Of a stretch of DNA of 64,000 bases, positions 37,306 to 46,331 are shown one piece after another; position 1 is the stretch's first letter; each line of letters opens with the position of its first letter. The stretch comes from Nocardia arthritidis. GTDB taxonomy: Bacteria > Actinomycetota > Actinomycetes > Mycobacteriales > Mycobacteriaceae. Where the stretch lies: the NCBI RefSeq assembly GCF_011801145.1, contig NZ_CP046172.1, forward strand, positions 8,742,001-8,806,000, written 5' to 3'. The notes under the pieces were generated by a model. The model ran no database searches. It was not told the origin of the DNA and saw only the letters and a program-made list of their open reading frames with translations. The translations under genes and the position numbers were made by a program.

Positions 37306-37878
37306 TCACGATAAATGCAGGTCGAGCACCTCGGTGACCAACACCCGGGCGACGAGGGCGCCGTTGACGGCGGCTGGGGCCACCAGGGCGAGGCTGCGGT
37401 TGGCCTGAAGGGCGGCGATGCCGTGCAGGTTGGTCCACAGCAGCAGCGCTCGGTCGCGGGCGGCGGCCCCCGTCGCCCCGGTGACGTCGCCGACCAGCCC
37501 GGCGAATCGGTCGTACAGCGGAAGCGTTGTGGCGCGCAGGTTTTCGCCGGAACCCTCCAGCAGGTCGTGGCGGAACATCAGGGTGAACATCTCCGGACGC
37601 CGCCGCGCGAAGTCGACGTATTCGACGGCCATGTGCCGCAGGCGATCTCGCGGCGCGGCCGCCTCCGGCACCGCGGCGAAGCGCGCCGCGAGGTCGGCGA
37701 AGCCGCGGGCGGCGATGGCCGCCAGTAGCGCGTTGTGCGTGCGAAAGTGCCTGCGGGGCGCGCCGTGTGAGACACCGGCCGCCCGGGTGATCGCGCGCAG
37801 CCCGAGCTGCGCCGCGCCGACCTCCTCCAGGAGGTCGACGCCCACATCAACCAGTCGTTCGCGCAGCTGTTCGGCCAT
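37306..37878 (-). CDS. TetR-family regulator of the adjacent acyltransferase gene
   Basis: A 190-residue repressor: HTH ALLEEVGAAQLGLRAITRAAGVSHGAPRRHFRTHNALLAAIAARGF-like region with small substitutions, then a WHG-type C-terminal domain (LLLWTNLHGIAALQ). ATG 37878 touches the first of three copies of the palindrome GTAGACAATGTCTAC, which extend to the divergent acyltransferase gene; this strongly suggests autoregulation and shared control. Likely ligand: a fatty acid or lipid derivative (inference from the neighbour). Confidence 0.87.
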   Translation of the reverse strand: MAEQLRERLVDVGVDLLEEVGAAQLGLRAITRAAGVSHGAPRRHFRTHNALLAAIAARGFADLAARFAAVPEAAAPRDRLRHMAVEYVDFARRRPEMFTLMFRHDLLEGSGENLRATTLPLYDRFAGLVGDVTGATGAAARDRALLLWTNLHGIAALQANRSLALVAPAAVNGALVARVLVTEVLDLHLS

Positions 37879-37988
37879 GTAGACATTGTCTGCTATCGCG
37901 AGTCGAGGCTCGTCGCCGGACCGCCGCGTCAATACCGCTACGCAGGATTAGTAGACATTGTCTACGCGATCGGGTAGACAATGTCTAC
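37879..37988. promoter_or_regulatory. Three copies of a TetR operator palindrome
   Basis: GTAGACATTGTCTGC (37879-37893), GTAGACATTGTCTAC (37951-37965) and GTAGACAATGTCTAC (37974-37988) fill the space between the divergent TetR and acyltransferase genes. The last two are perfect dyads with centres 23 bases apart. Confidence 0.87.
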
Positions 37989-38013
37989 ACATTCGTTATC
38001 GGGAGGAACCCCT

Positions 38014-38667
38014 GTGTGGTACTGGCTGTTCAAATACGTCCTGCTCGGCCCCGTGCTGCGGCTGCTCGGCAGGCCGAAAATCGAAGGCCTGCACCATGTT
38101 CCGCGCACCGGACCGGTCATCATCGCGGCCAATCACCTGGCCGTGATCGATTCGCTCTACCTCGCGCTCGTGCTACCGCGCCGGGTCACCTTCCTGGCGA
38201 AACAGGAGTACTTCACCGGCACCGGCCTGCGCGGGCGCTTCAACCGCTGGTTCTACTCCGTCTCCGGACAGGTGCCGGTCGACCGCACCGGTGGCACCGC
38301 CGCCGCCGACGCCCTGGCCGCGGCCACCAAAATCCTTGAAGCGGGCGGTGTTTGGGCCATCCACCCGGAAGGCACCCGTTCACCCGACGGCCGGGTCTAC
38401 CGCGGCCGCACCGGAACTCTCCGGGTCGCCATGACCACCGGCGCACCGGTCGTCCCCGTCGTGCTCTCCGGCACCGACAAGGTGAACCCGCGGGGCCGCC
38501 GCACCTGGCGATTCGCCAAGGTGCGCATAGCTTTCGGCGCACCGCGCCACTACCCGCGCCTCGAGCCCACCGCCGTCCGCACCGCCACCGACGACCTCAT
38601 GCGCGAGCTGGCCGCCCGGGCGGGGCGCCCCTACGTCGACGAATACGCCGCGACGTTCGCGCGGTAG
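38014..38667 (+). CDS. 1-acylglycerol-3-phosphate acyltransferase-like (PlsC) protein
   Basis: Transfers acyl groups to lysophospholipids at the membrane. The 217-residue protein has the HX4D motif in NHLAVID, FYSVSGQVPVDRTGG, and the HPEGTRSPDGRVYRGRTG block. GTG 38014 follows GGGAGGAA with 5-base spacing; the upstream ATG at 37981 lies inside an operator and has no ribosome site. It is divergent from, and probably repressed by, the adjacent TetR protein. Confidence 0.9.
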   Translation: MWYWLFKYVLLGPVLRLLGRPKIEGLHHVPRTGPVIIAANHLAVIDSLYLALVLPRRVTFLAKQEYFTGTGLRGRFNRWFYSVSGQVPVDRTGGTAAADALAAATKILEAGGVWAIHPEGTRSPDGRVYRGRTGTLRVAMTTGAPVVPVVLSGTDKVNPRGRRTWRFAKVRIAFGAPRHYPRLEPTAVRTATDDLMRELAARAGRPYVDEYAATFAR

Positions 38668-38725
38668 GACTTCCTTTGCGTGCATAGGTAATTGGCGAGT
38701 GCGGCCACCGACCGGGACCCCCGCG

Positions 38726-38760
38726 GCGGCCTGTCCGGCGAACCTTGCCGGACAGGCCGC
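38726..38760. terminator. Perfect 14-bp hairpin between convergent genes
   Basis: GCGGCCTGTCCGGC (38726-38739) and GCCGGACAGGCCGC (38747-38760) enclose a 7-base loop between the PlsC-like and DUF1062 genes. No T-run, as is usual for actinobacteria. Confidence 0.75.
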
Positions 38761-38776
38761 TGCCCCCGACGCGGGC

Positions 38777-39325
38777 TCAGCGCTTGAGCAGGAAGGTGAA
38801 GTCGCGGGATAGCTTGCCGCTCAGCCGAACCGACGAAACGAGCTTCCCGTCCGTGATCAGTCGCTCCACCTCCGCCCGCGAAAGACCGCAGCCATCAGCG
38901 ATCAGCCGCACCGGCCGGACCGGGATCCGCGCGGCGAAGCGGACCGAGACGTCGATCACCTCGCGGTCCAGATACTCCGAGCCGCCGGTGTCCAGACGCC
39001 AGGCGTTGTCCCAGTCGAGGGCGATGCGATTGCGGCGCCGCACAATCGGGTCTTGGAGCAGCTCGGCCGCCAGGCCGGGGTCGTTGCCATGCAGCCGATC
39101 CAAGAGCTCGGACGGCATGCCGCGCACATTCGTGCGCTCCATGACCGTGAGCTTCGTGGTCTCCCCGCAAGCGGTACAGAGCGCGAGGAGCCAGACATCG
39201 ATGAGTTTGCCGTTCGCGTTGACGCGAAACTTTCCGCTGGTCCGGAAGCGTTCCGACGCGCAAACGTGGCAACGACGGCGAACGCGCGGCAGACAGACGG
39301 GTTCGACTACCCAGTTTTCGAGCAC
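38777..39325 (-). CDS. DUF1062 family protein
   Basis: A 182-residue protein with two CxxC pairs (CHVCASERF; LCTACGETTKL) that form an N-terminal zinc ribbon, followed by RIALDWDNAWRLDTGG and a helical C-terminal part (LSRAEVERLITDGKLVSS). This is the DUF1062 pattern; function unknown, possibly nucleic-acid binding. The start is a GTG at 39325. Confidence 0.87.
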   Translation of the reverse strand: MLENWVVEPVCLPRVRRRCHVCASERFRTSGKFRVNANGKLIDVWLLALCTACGETTKLTVMERTNVRGMPSELLDRLHGNDPGLAAELLQDPIVRRRNRIALDWDNAWRLDTGGSEYLDREVIDVSVRFAARIPVRPVRLIADGCGLSRAEVERLITDGKLVSSVRLSGKLSRDFTFLLKR

Positions 39326-39366
39326 AGAAGTACACCTGTTCCAGTGAGAAATCCGCAGCAGAAAAG

Positions 39367-39392
39367 CGCGCGGCGCATATGCGCACCGCGCG
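39367..39392. repeat. Nested palindrome upstream of the acyl ligase
   Basis: CGCGCG (39367-39372) and CGCGCG (39387-39392) flank GCGCATATGCGC, itself a perfect palindrome. It lies between divergent genes (DUF1062 and acyl-AMP ligase), 42 bases before the DUF1062 start, and could be an operator. Confidence 0.5.
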
Positions 39393-39624
39393 AGGAATTA
39401 GCGCTCGGGAGGTCTCACAGGTGGTACAACGGCAGGTCCTCGACTGGGCAACTCAGGTCGCCAGCATGGTATGGACTCACGACGGCACGCCTCCACTGGT
39501 TTTCGGGCAGTCAACCGACCGGCGTTCACCAGGACATCCGTTTGCGGGGTTAACGCCGGTCCGTCAAGACGGGATAGTTGGGAGAGGCCGAGTGGCGGCC
39601 GAGTGGTGATGAGGGAGTCCGGAT

Positions 39625-41271
39625 TTGAGCAGGTTCACCGACGAGATGTACGCGACGGCGCAGACGTCGGCCAGGGGGTTGGTGACAGGCGAGCCGAACG
39701 CGCCCCGGCGGCAGACCTGGGGTGAGATACACGCGGTGGCCCGGCGGATGGCGGGCGGGCTGGCCGCGGCGGGCATCGGGCACGGTGACGCGGTCGGCGT
39801 GCTGGCCGGCCTCCCGGTCGATATCGCACCCGCCTGCCAGGCGATCTGGATGCGCGGCGCATCGATCACCATGCTGCATCAGCCGACTCCGCGCACCGAT
39901 CTGGTGGTGTGGGCCCGCGATACCGAGACCGTGCTGCGGATGATCGAGGCGCGGGCGGTGGTGCTCGGCGCCCCGTTCGAGGCGGCGGAGCAGATCCTGC
40001 GCGAGCGCGGCATCACCGTTGTGCGCATCGACCAGCTGCACGACGGTCCGGACACCGACCCGTTGCCCACCGCTGAATCCGATACCGCATTGCAGCAGTT
40101 GACCTCCGGCTCCACCGGCTCACCGAAGGCGGTGCGGATCACGCACGGCAACTTCTTCGTCAACGCCTACGCCATGTTCGACCGGGTGAAGTTCCAGCTC
40201 GACGACGACGTCATGGTCAGCTGGCTGCCGCTGTTCCACGATATGGGTATGGTCGGGTTCCTCAGCGTGCCAATGCAATTCGGTGCCGAGGTGATCTGCG
40301 TGACCCCGCTGGACTTCCTCACCAAACCGTTGCTGTGGGCCGAGCTGATCGACAAGTATCGCGGCACCGTCACCGCGGCACCGAATTTCGCCTATTCACT
40401 GCTGGCCCGCAGGCTGGAGCAGGCCGATGACAACGCCCTCGACCTGAGTTCGGTGCGCTACATGTGGAACGGCGCCGAACCCGTCGACCCGGACACCATG
40501 GAGCGGCTGGCCGCGGCCGGAAAGCGCTTCGGGCTCAACCCGATGGCGCTCACACCGGTGTACGGAATGGCCGAAACCACACTGGCCGTATCGATTCCGG
40601 ACCCCGGGCACGGTCAGGTGCTCGACATCATCGATGCCGACCTGCTCGAGGCGCTCGGCAAAGCCGTTCCGGTACAGGACGAACACGGCCATCCGGGTAC
40701 CGTGCGCCGCCTGCCGACGCTCGGTTATCTGGTCGATCAGCTGGAGGGCCGGATCGTCGACGCGGAACGCCAGCCGCTGCCCACCCGCTCGGTCGGCGTC
40801 ATCGAATTGCGCGGTCCCGCGGTAACTTCCGGCTATGTGACGGTGGACGGCTTTCGCCCGGCCCAGGATTCGCACGGCTGGCTGGACACCGGCGATATCG
40901 GGTACTTCACCGAGGAGGGCCTGATCGTGGTGTGCGGGCGGATCAAGGACGTCATCATCATGGGCGGCCGCAATATCTATCCCACCGATATCGAACGCGC
41001 CGCGACCCGGGTCAAGGGCGTGCGCCCCGGCAACGCGGTGGCGGTGCGCCTGGACGCGGGCCAGAAGCGGGAGAGTTTCGCCGTGGTGGTGGAGAGCAAC
41101 GACCACCAGGACCCCGAAGCCGTCAAGCGCATCGAACGCGAAATCGTGCACGCGGTGTTCTCCGAGGTCGGTGCGCGGCCGCGCACCGTCACGGTACTCG
41201 GGCCCGGCGCGCTGCCGAAGACGTCGTCCGGGAAGCTGCGGCGCGCGGCCACCGCCGTGCACCTGCGCTGA
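39625..41271 (+). CDS. Fatty acyl-AMP ligase-like enzyme (Rv1013/Pks16-like)
   Basis: An ANL-superfamily adenylating enzyme of 548 aa that activates a fatty acid as acyl-AMP. Motifs: [21 protein letters not shown] (P-loop), [53 protein letters not shown] and the C-terminal catalytic Lys in [11 protein letters not shown]. The TTG start at 39625 has GAGGGAG 7 bases upstream. Its place next to pth and rplY matches M. tuberculosis Rv1013 (pks16), so orthology is likely. Acyl-CoA ligase activity is an alternative. Confidence 0.9.
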   Translation: MSRFTDEMYATAQTSARGLVTGEPNAPRRQTWGEIHAVARRMAGGLAAAGIGHGDAVGVLAGLPVDIAPACQAIWMRGASITMLHQPTPRTDLVVWARDTETVLRMIEARAVVLGAPFEAAEQILRERGITVVRIDQLHDGPDTDPLPTAESDTALQQLTSGSTGSPKAVRITHGNFFVNAYAMFDRVKFQLDDDVMVSWLPLFHDMGMVGFLSVPMQFGAEVICVTPLDFLTKPLLWAELIDKYRGTVTAAPNFAYSLLARRLEQADDNALDLSSVRYMWNGAEPVDPDTMERLAAAGKRFGLNPMALTPVYGMAETTLAVSIPDPGHGQVLDIIDADLLEALGKAVPVQDEHGHPGTVRRLPTLGYLVDQLEGRIVDAERQPLPTRSVGVIELRGPAVTSGYVTVDGFRPAQDSHGWLDTGDIGYFTEEGLIVVCGRIKDVIIMGGRNIYPTDIERAATRVKGVRPGNAVAVRLDAGQKRESFAVVVESNDHQDPEAVKRIEREIVHAVFSEVGARPRTVTVLGPGALPKTSSGKLRRAATAVHLR

Positions 41272-41340
41272 CCCGCCCCTGGCGTCCTCCCGTCGAACGT
41301 CGGGACCCGCAGGCCGCTCTCCCCTCATGCTCGGCCGCGG

Positions 41341-41358
41341 TCCCGGCGTTCGCCGGGA
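41341..41358. terminator. Hairpin between acyl ligase and pth
   Basis: TCCCGGCG and CGCCGGGA pair perfectly around TT, in the space between convergent genes; longer arms at 41281-41292 and 41354-41365 offer an alternative fold. Confidence 0.55.
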
Positions 41359-41375
41359 GGATGCCGCAATACAAG

Positions 41376-41957
41376 TCAGTGCAATTGGTTCTGCGCGGTT
41401 TCCAGGCCGACGCGCAGCAGCATCTCGACGGCATCGGCGGCCTGCTCCACGATCACCGGAACCTCCTTGCGCTCCGGCGTCGAGAACGGCTTCAGCACGA
41501 AATCGGCGGGGTCCTGGCGGCCGGGCGGGCGACCGATGCCGATCCGGGTGCGGACGTATTCCTTGGTGGTCAACGCACTGGAAACGGAGCGCAGGCCGTT
41601 GTGCCCGCCCTCGCCGCCGCCGCGCTTGAGTTTGATCGTGCCGAACGGCAGGTCGAGTTCGTCGTGGACGACGATCACCTCGGTCGGCGGCACGGAGAAG
41701 AATTTGGCCAGCGCGGCGACGGGCCGCCCGGATAGGTTCATGTACGACCGCGGCTTCGCGATGAGCACCTGACGGCCGTCGAGCCGGGCCTGCAACAGAT
41801 CGGCCCCGGACTTCTTGTGCACGGCGAACCGGCCGCCGACGCGCTGCGCGAGCACATCGGCGACCAGGAAGCCGACATTGTGCCGGGTGCGCTCGTATTC
41901 GGAACCCGGATTGCCGAGTCCGACCACGAGCGCTGGCCCGGCGGAAGTTTCGGTCAT
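41376..41957 (-). CDS. pth: Peptidyl-tRNA hydrolase
   Basis: Releases tRNA from prematurely dropped peptidyl-tRNA. The 193-residue protein has [19 protein letters not shown] (catalytic His), [39 protein letters not shown] and RIGIGRPPG, all in family order. It follows rplY by 12 bases, as in mycobacteria. Confidence 0.96.
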   Translation of the reverse strand: MTETSAGPALVVGLGNPGSEYERTRHNVGFLVADVLAQRVGGRFAVHKKSGADLLQARLDGRQVLIAKPRSYMNLSGRPVAALAKFFSVPPTEVIVVHDELDLPFGTIKLKRGGGEGGHNGLRSVSSALTTKEYVRTRIGIGRPPGRQDPADFVLKPFSTPERKEVPVIVEQAADAVEMLLRVGLETAQNQLH

Positions 41958-41969
41958 CGAGACCGGGAC

Positions 41970-42569
41970 CTACTCGGCGCTCTCGCCCTCGGCCTCGCCC
42001 TCGGCGGGCGCCTCCGCCTCGGCGGCCGGGGCGACGATGACGTTGACGACCAGGGTCTCCGCGTCGGCGGCCAGGGTGACACCCTTCGGCAGCTCGAGCT
42101 GACCGGCGGTGATCTGGGTGCCCGCCTCGGCGCCCTCGATCGAAACCTCGATGGACTCGGGCAGCTTCAGCGCGTCGGCCTCGATGGAGATGGTGTTGGC
42201 CTCCTGGGTGACCAGGGTGCCGGGGGCGGCGTCGCCGACCACGGTGACGTGCACGTCGGCGACGACCTTCTCACCGCGCTTGATGATCAGCAGATCGGCG
42301 TGCTCGATGTAGCGGCGGATCGGGTGCACCACAACGGACTTGGTCAGTGCGAGCTGCTTCTTGCCGTCGATCACCAGGTTCAGCACCGCGTTGGTGCCGT
42401 GCTCGCGCAGGATGGCGGCGAAGGCGTGCGCGTTCACCGACAGGTGCTGCGGGTCGGCCTGGTGGCCGTACAGCACGGCGGGAACGTTGCCGGAGCGGCG
42501 GGTACGGCGGGCCGCGCCCTTACCGAACTCGGTGCGTACGGTGGCTTCGAGAAGGTTGGCGTCGGACAT
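41970..42569 (-). CDS. rplY: 50S ribosomal protein L25/general stress protein Ctc
   Basis: Binds 5S rRNA in the large subunit. At 199 aa it is the long CTC form: an N-terminal L25 domain ([25 protein letters not shown]) and a TL5-like C-terminal domain, ending in an Ala/Glu-rich tail ([16 protein letters not shown]). First gene of the rplY-pth pair. Confidence 0.96.
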   Translation of the reverse strand: MSDANLLEATVRTEFGKGAARRTRRSGNVPAVLYGHQADPQHLSVNAHAFAAILREHGTNAVLNLVIDGKKQLALTKSVVVHPIRRYIEHADLLIIKRGEKVVADVHVTVVGDAAPGTLVTQEANTISIEADALKLPESIEVSIEGAEAGTQITAGQLELPKGVTLAADAETLVVNVIVAPAAEAEAPAEGEAEGESAE

Positions 42570-42887
42570 GACTGGATCTACTCCTACGGCTCTTCCGGGC
42601 TGTCAACTGGTGGCGATCACAGGACGGGTGGAGGCCCTGGATCGAACTGGTCTGCTCGTCGGGCGAAGACCGCACGGGGACGGCCGGAAGCCGAGCCGCG
42701 TCGATCACGGTGTCGCAAGGTCTGCAAACACCCTCGCCGAGACAACCCGAACACTGTACCGCAAGGGCGGAACATGCTATGAATCGGCACCCCAAACCCG
42801 GTTTCCGAACGGGGGAATGGGCGGAGTACAGCGCGCTACCCGGCTCACGTACCCTGGACAGGTTGCCGATTCGGTCGTCCAAGAAGG
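42570..42887. other. Divergent intergenic region of rplY and prfC
   Basis: 318 bases without a credible gene. It must hold the rplY and prfC promoters; I found no confident -10/-35 pair, RNA gene or strong dyad. Confidence 0.5.
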
Positions 42888-44516
42888 GTGTTGAAGTTGA
42901 CCGCCTCCAGTGAAGGCGTCGCCGCCGAGGTCGCGCGCAGGCGCACGTTCGCGGTGATTTCGCACCCCGACGCGGGCAAGTCGACGCTCACCGAGGCGCT
43001 CGCACTCCATGCGCGGATGATCTCCGAAGCGGGCGCCATCCACGGCAAGGCGGGACGCAAGTCGACCGTCTCGGACTGGATGGAGATGGAGAAGGCGCGC
43101 GGCATCTCGGTGAGTTCGACCGCGCTGCAGTTCAATTACCGCGCCGAGGGCTCGGATTCCGACAGCGTCATCAACCTGGTCGACACCCCCGGCCACTCCG
43201 ATTTCTCCGAGGACACCTACCGCGTGCTCACCGCCGTCGACGCCGCGGTGATGCTCATCGATGCGGCGAAGGGTCTGGAACCGCAGACGCTCAAGCTGTT
43301 CCAGGTGTGCCGCCACCGCGGCATCCCGGTGATCACCGTCATCAACAAATGGGACCGCCCCGGCCAGGCGCCGCTGGAACTGCTCGACGAGATCAGCGAG
43401 CGCATCGGCCTCACCCCTACTCCCCTTTTCCTACCGGTCGGCATCGCGGGTGATTTCCGCGGTCTGCTGCGCCGCGGCCCCGACGGCGCCCCGCTGGAAT
43501 ACATCCACTTCACCAGGACCGCGGGCGGCGCGACCATCGCACCGGAGGAATCGCTGACGCCCGAACAGGCCGAGGCGCGCGAGGGCGAGGTCTGGACCAC
43601 CGCGGCCGAGGAGAGCGAACTGCTCTCGGCCACCGGACAGGACCACGATCAGGAACTGTTCCTGGCCGGGCAGACCTCGCCGGTCATCTACGCCTCCGCG
43701 ATGCTGAATTTCGGTGTGCGCCAACTACTCGAGACGCTGGTGGCGCTGGCGCCCGCGCCGGGTCCGCGCGCCGACGTCAACGGCGGGGCGCGCACCACCA
43801 CCGATCCGTTCAGCGCGGTGGTGTTCAAGGTGCAGGCCGGTATGGATGCCGCGCACCGGGACCGGTTGGCGTTCATGCGGATCGTGTCCGGCGAATTCGA
43901 GCGCGGCATGGTGGTGACGCATGCGCAGACCGGCCGCCCGTTCGCGACGAAATACGCGCTGACCGTATTCGGCCGGGAGCGCTCCACCGTCGACACCGCC
44001 TACCCGGGCGATGTGGTCGGCCTGGTCAACGCGACCGCGCTGGCGCCGGGGCACACGCTGTACGTGGATAAGAAGGTGGAGTTCCCGCCGATCCCGTCCT
44101 TCGCGCCGGAACATTTCGCGGTGCTGCGCGCGCAGAGCGCCGGCAAGTACAAACAGTTCCGCAAGGCGATCGATCAGCTCGACTCCGAGGGTGTCGTGCA
44201 GGTGCTGCGCAACGATATTCGCGGTGATGCCGCACCGGTCCTTGCCGCGGTCGGCCCGATGCAGTTCGAGGTGGTCACCGCGCGGATGATGGCCGAATTC
44301 AATGTGGAGACCCGGATGGAACATCTGGGGTACACCCTGGCTCGGCGCACCGACGCGGCCTCGGCCGACGAACTCGGTCGCCAGCGCGGCGTCGAGGTGT
44401 TCACCCGCAGCGACGGCGTGCTGCTCGCGCTGTTCAGCGATAAGTGGCGGTTGCAGTACATCGAGAAGGAACTGCCGAAGCTCACCCTCGAACCGCTCGT
44501 CGCCACCGCGGACTGA
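42888..44516 (+). CDS. prfC: Peptide chain release factor 3
   Basis: A translational GTPase that recycles RF1/RF2 after termination. The 542-residue protein has G1 SHPDAGKSTL, G2 KARGISVSS, G3 DTPGHSDFSEDTYRVL, G4 NKWDRPG, domain II and a C-terminal domain with KYKQFRKAIDQLDSEGVVQV. GTG 42888 is close behind AGAAGGG; a TTG at 42897 has better spacing and may be the actual start. RF3 is not universal in actinobacteria. Confidence 0.95.
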   Translation: MLKLTASSEGVAAEVARRRTFAVISHPDAGKSTLTEALALHARMISEAGAIHGKAGRKSTVSDWMEMEKARGISVSSTALQFNYRAEGSDSDSVINLVDTPGHSDFSEDTYRVLTAVDAAVMLIDAAKGLEPQTLKLFQVCRHRGIPVITVINKWDRPGQAPLELLDEISERIGLTPTPLFLPVGIAGDFRGLLRRGPDGAPLEYIHFTRTAGGATIAPEESLTPEQAEAREGEVWTTAAEESELLSATGQDHDQELFLAGQTSPVIYASAMLNFGVRQLLETLVALAPAPGPRADVNGGARTTTDPFSAVVFKVQAGMDAAHRDRLAFMRIVSGEFERGMVVTHAQTGRPFATKYALTVFGRERSTVDTAYPGDVVGLVNATALAPGHTLYVDKKVEFPPIPSFAPEHFAVLRAQSAGKYKQFRKAIDQLDSEGVVQVLRNDIRGDAAPVLAAVGPMQFEVVTARMMAEFNVETRMEHLGYTLARRTDAASADELGRQRGVEVFTRSDGVLLALFSDKWRLQYIEKELPKLTLEPLVATAD

Positions 44517-44523
44517 CCGGCGC

Positions 44524-45120
44524 TCAACCCGCTTCGGACGCTCGCGGCGGTTCCTGCCCGGGTTCGCGCTGGACGGATGCGATGCCGTCCTCCCTGGCGA
44601 TCAAACCCCACCGGCTCGACGTCAAACGCAGGCTCGGCAGGTCGCTGAGCGAGAGCACCACCTCATAGGTCCGCTCGTATCCGGTGTGCGCGATGCGCCA
44701 CTGCCCGTCATCGCACCGGACATAGCGATCGCTGTAGAAGGCCGCGCCGCGCAGCAGCATATTGTGGCCGGGGATCAGCACCGTATCGGCGAGATACCAA
44801 GTGCCGGTTGCGATATCGCCTTCGATATCGATCTCGGGATGGTCGCAGCGGTGCTCGGTGATGACGTGCGGGCCGAGGGTGTTGCGCATGAACGCGAGGA
44901 AGGCGTCCCGCGATTCGAACTGCAGGTACTCGCTGTAGGTCGCGGTCGCCTCGGGAATCATGGTGTCGGCGAACTCTTCCCACGCCTTGGTGTCCAACGC
45001 GCGTAGGTATCTGAATTTCAGGCGGTTGATCGCGAAGAAGTCCGCCCAGTCCGGATCGCCACGCCCACGCGCGGAATCGACTCCCGGATCGGCGTCGTCG
45101 GCACCGGTTCCCTGATCCAT
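44524..45120 (-). CDS. Nuclear transport factor 2/SnoaL-fold protein
   Basis: A 198-residue protein with the SnoaL-like scytalone dehydratase fold: DFFAINRLKFRYLRALDTKAWEEFADTMIPEATATYSEYLQFESRDAFLAFMRNTL-like order, then TEHRCDHPEIDIEGDIATGTWYLADTVL and a His/Asp pocket. Members are dehydratases, isomerases or binding proteins. ATG 45120 is preferred to the upstream frame to 45153. Function unknown. Confidence 0.82.
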   Translation of the reverse strand: MDQGTGADDADPGVDSARGRGDPDWADFFAINRLKFRYLRALDTKAWEEFADTMIPEATATYSEYLQFESRDAFLAFMRNTLGPHVITEHRCDHPEIDIEGDIATGTWYLADTVLIPGHNMLLRGAAFYSDRYVRCDDGQWRIAHTGYERTYEVVLSLSDLPSLRLTSSRWGLIAREDGIASVQREPGQEPPRASEAG

Positions 45121-45240
45121 AACTCCACAATCCCATCCGTCGCCTAACCGCACTTCACGGATTGCTCGATTTGTATCAGATTGCTATGACGCTTGGTCGG
45201 AAAACCGCCAGGAAGATCAACTTACATTCCGCGATTCGGC

Positions 45241-46110
45241 TCAGATCGTGAAGCAGGTCTTGCAGAAGTCCGCACCGAACTCGGTGAGCCGCAAGCTCTT
45301 GCGCACGATCTTCGGCGCGCGACCCGCCTTCTTCAGCGCCGCCTCCACCACCGGCTGCACCTCCAGCACCATGTAGCGACTGAGCACCACCGGATCGTCC
45401 GAGGTCAGCGTCAGGCCGAGACGGTTGAGGTTGATCAGATACATGCGCGCCCGGTCCGGGTAGCGCACGCCCGCCTGCTCCGGCACCGAGGTGAGGTCGC
45501 CCTGCACCAGCTCCGAACCGATGCCGAGCGGCCGATTGGTCCGCACATCGACCGAGGGCTGCGGACCGTTCTGCGACATGAACCGCAGAATGCGCGCCTC
45601 GTCGGGCGCCAGCTCGTCGAGGATCCGGTCATAGGCCGGATGCACGTCCTCGCTGAAGTAGACGTCGGCCGAGCGGGCGAGCAGCGAATCGCCGCGGCGG
45701 CGCAGCTCCTCGGTGGTCGCCGAGTGGAAGTGGGCGGCGGTCAACGCGCTCTGCGGCACCCCGCCGTTGGAAGTCGGTACGTAGCTGACGATTTCGCGCA
45801 CCGAACCCTCGGTGACACCGAGCGCGCTTCGGGCTATCGAACGCAGCGCGTTACCGGTGCGCTCGGCCAGATCCGCGGACGATTCACCGTCCAATGCGGC
45901 CTGCGTGATCTCCTTGGTGACCTCGAAGGTGGTCTCGACCGCCCAACGGCTGCCGCGCACCGCGGTGCCCGCCGCCATCCCAGCCGCGCGGAACACACCG
46001 CGAATCAGCCGCGCCTCGTTGCTGATCTGGCGCCGTTCGACATCCGAGCTGCGCTCGACGGCGCGGGAGCCGGCCCGGGCCACGTCCTGTCCGGTCCTGT
46101 CGTCTGCCAC
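45241..46110 (-). CDS. Abi-alpha (DUF4393) family protein, copy A
   Basis: A 289-residue protein with an N-terminal helical, Ala/Gly-rich region (LIRGVFRAAGMAAGTAVRGSRWAVETTFEVTKEITQAAL) and a C-terminal domain (ELAPDEARILRFMSQNGPQPSVDVRTNRPLG; RMYLINLNRLGL; LRLTEFGADFCKTC) typical of the Abi-alpha family, which is named for a possible abortive-infection role. GTG 46110 has GGAG 7 bases upstream. A paralogue lies 1.5 kb away beyond the DUF445 gene, in the opposite orientation. Confidence 0.82.
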   Translation of the reverse strand: MADDRTGQDVARAGSRAVERSSDVERRQISNEARLIRGVFRAAGMAAGTAVRGSRWAVETTFEVTKEITQAALDGESSADLAERTGNALRSIARSALGVTEGSVREIVSYVPTSNGGVPQSALTAAHFHSATTEELRRRGDSLLARSADVYFSEDVHPAYDRILDELAPDEARILRFMSQNGPQPSVDVRTNRPLGIGSELVQGDLTSVPEQAGVRYPDRARMYLINLNRLGLTLTSDDPVVLSRYMVLEVQPVVEAALKKAGRAPKIVRKSLRLTEFGADFCKTCFTI

Positions 46111-46331
46111 GTCTACTCCGATTTGCCCAGTGAACGGAACCCGCCCACAGATTATTGCCCCTCGGTCGTTGAAGTGCGTCTGTGACCGATATCTCCGAAT
46201 TATGACCTGTGGCGCGGCCCACAAGCTGTCTGGGTCGATTTGCCGGTCACAGGGCGTTCCGTTTGTGCGGGTAGTGCTACCTTGAGGTGCCGGTGAGGCG
46301 GCGGTCACCGGTATATCGGCAGGAGGGTGTC

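Noticed and set aside
39420..39490. tRNA-like stretch (GGTGGTACAACGGCAGG...)
   Set aside because: A D-arm-like segment is present but no acceptor stem or TTCGA loop can be paired, so it is not called a tRNA.
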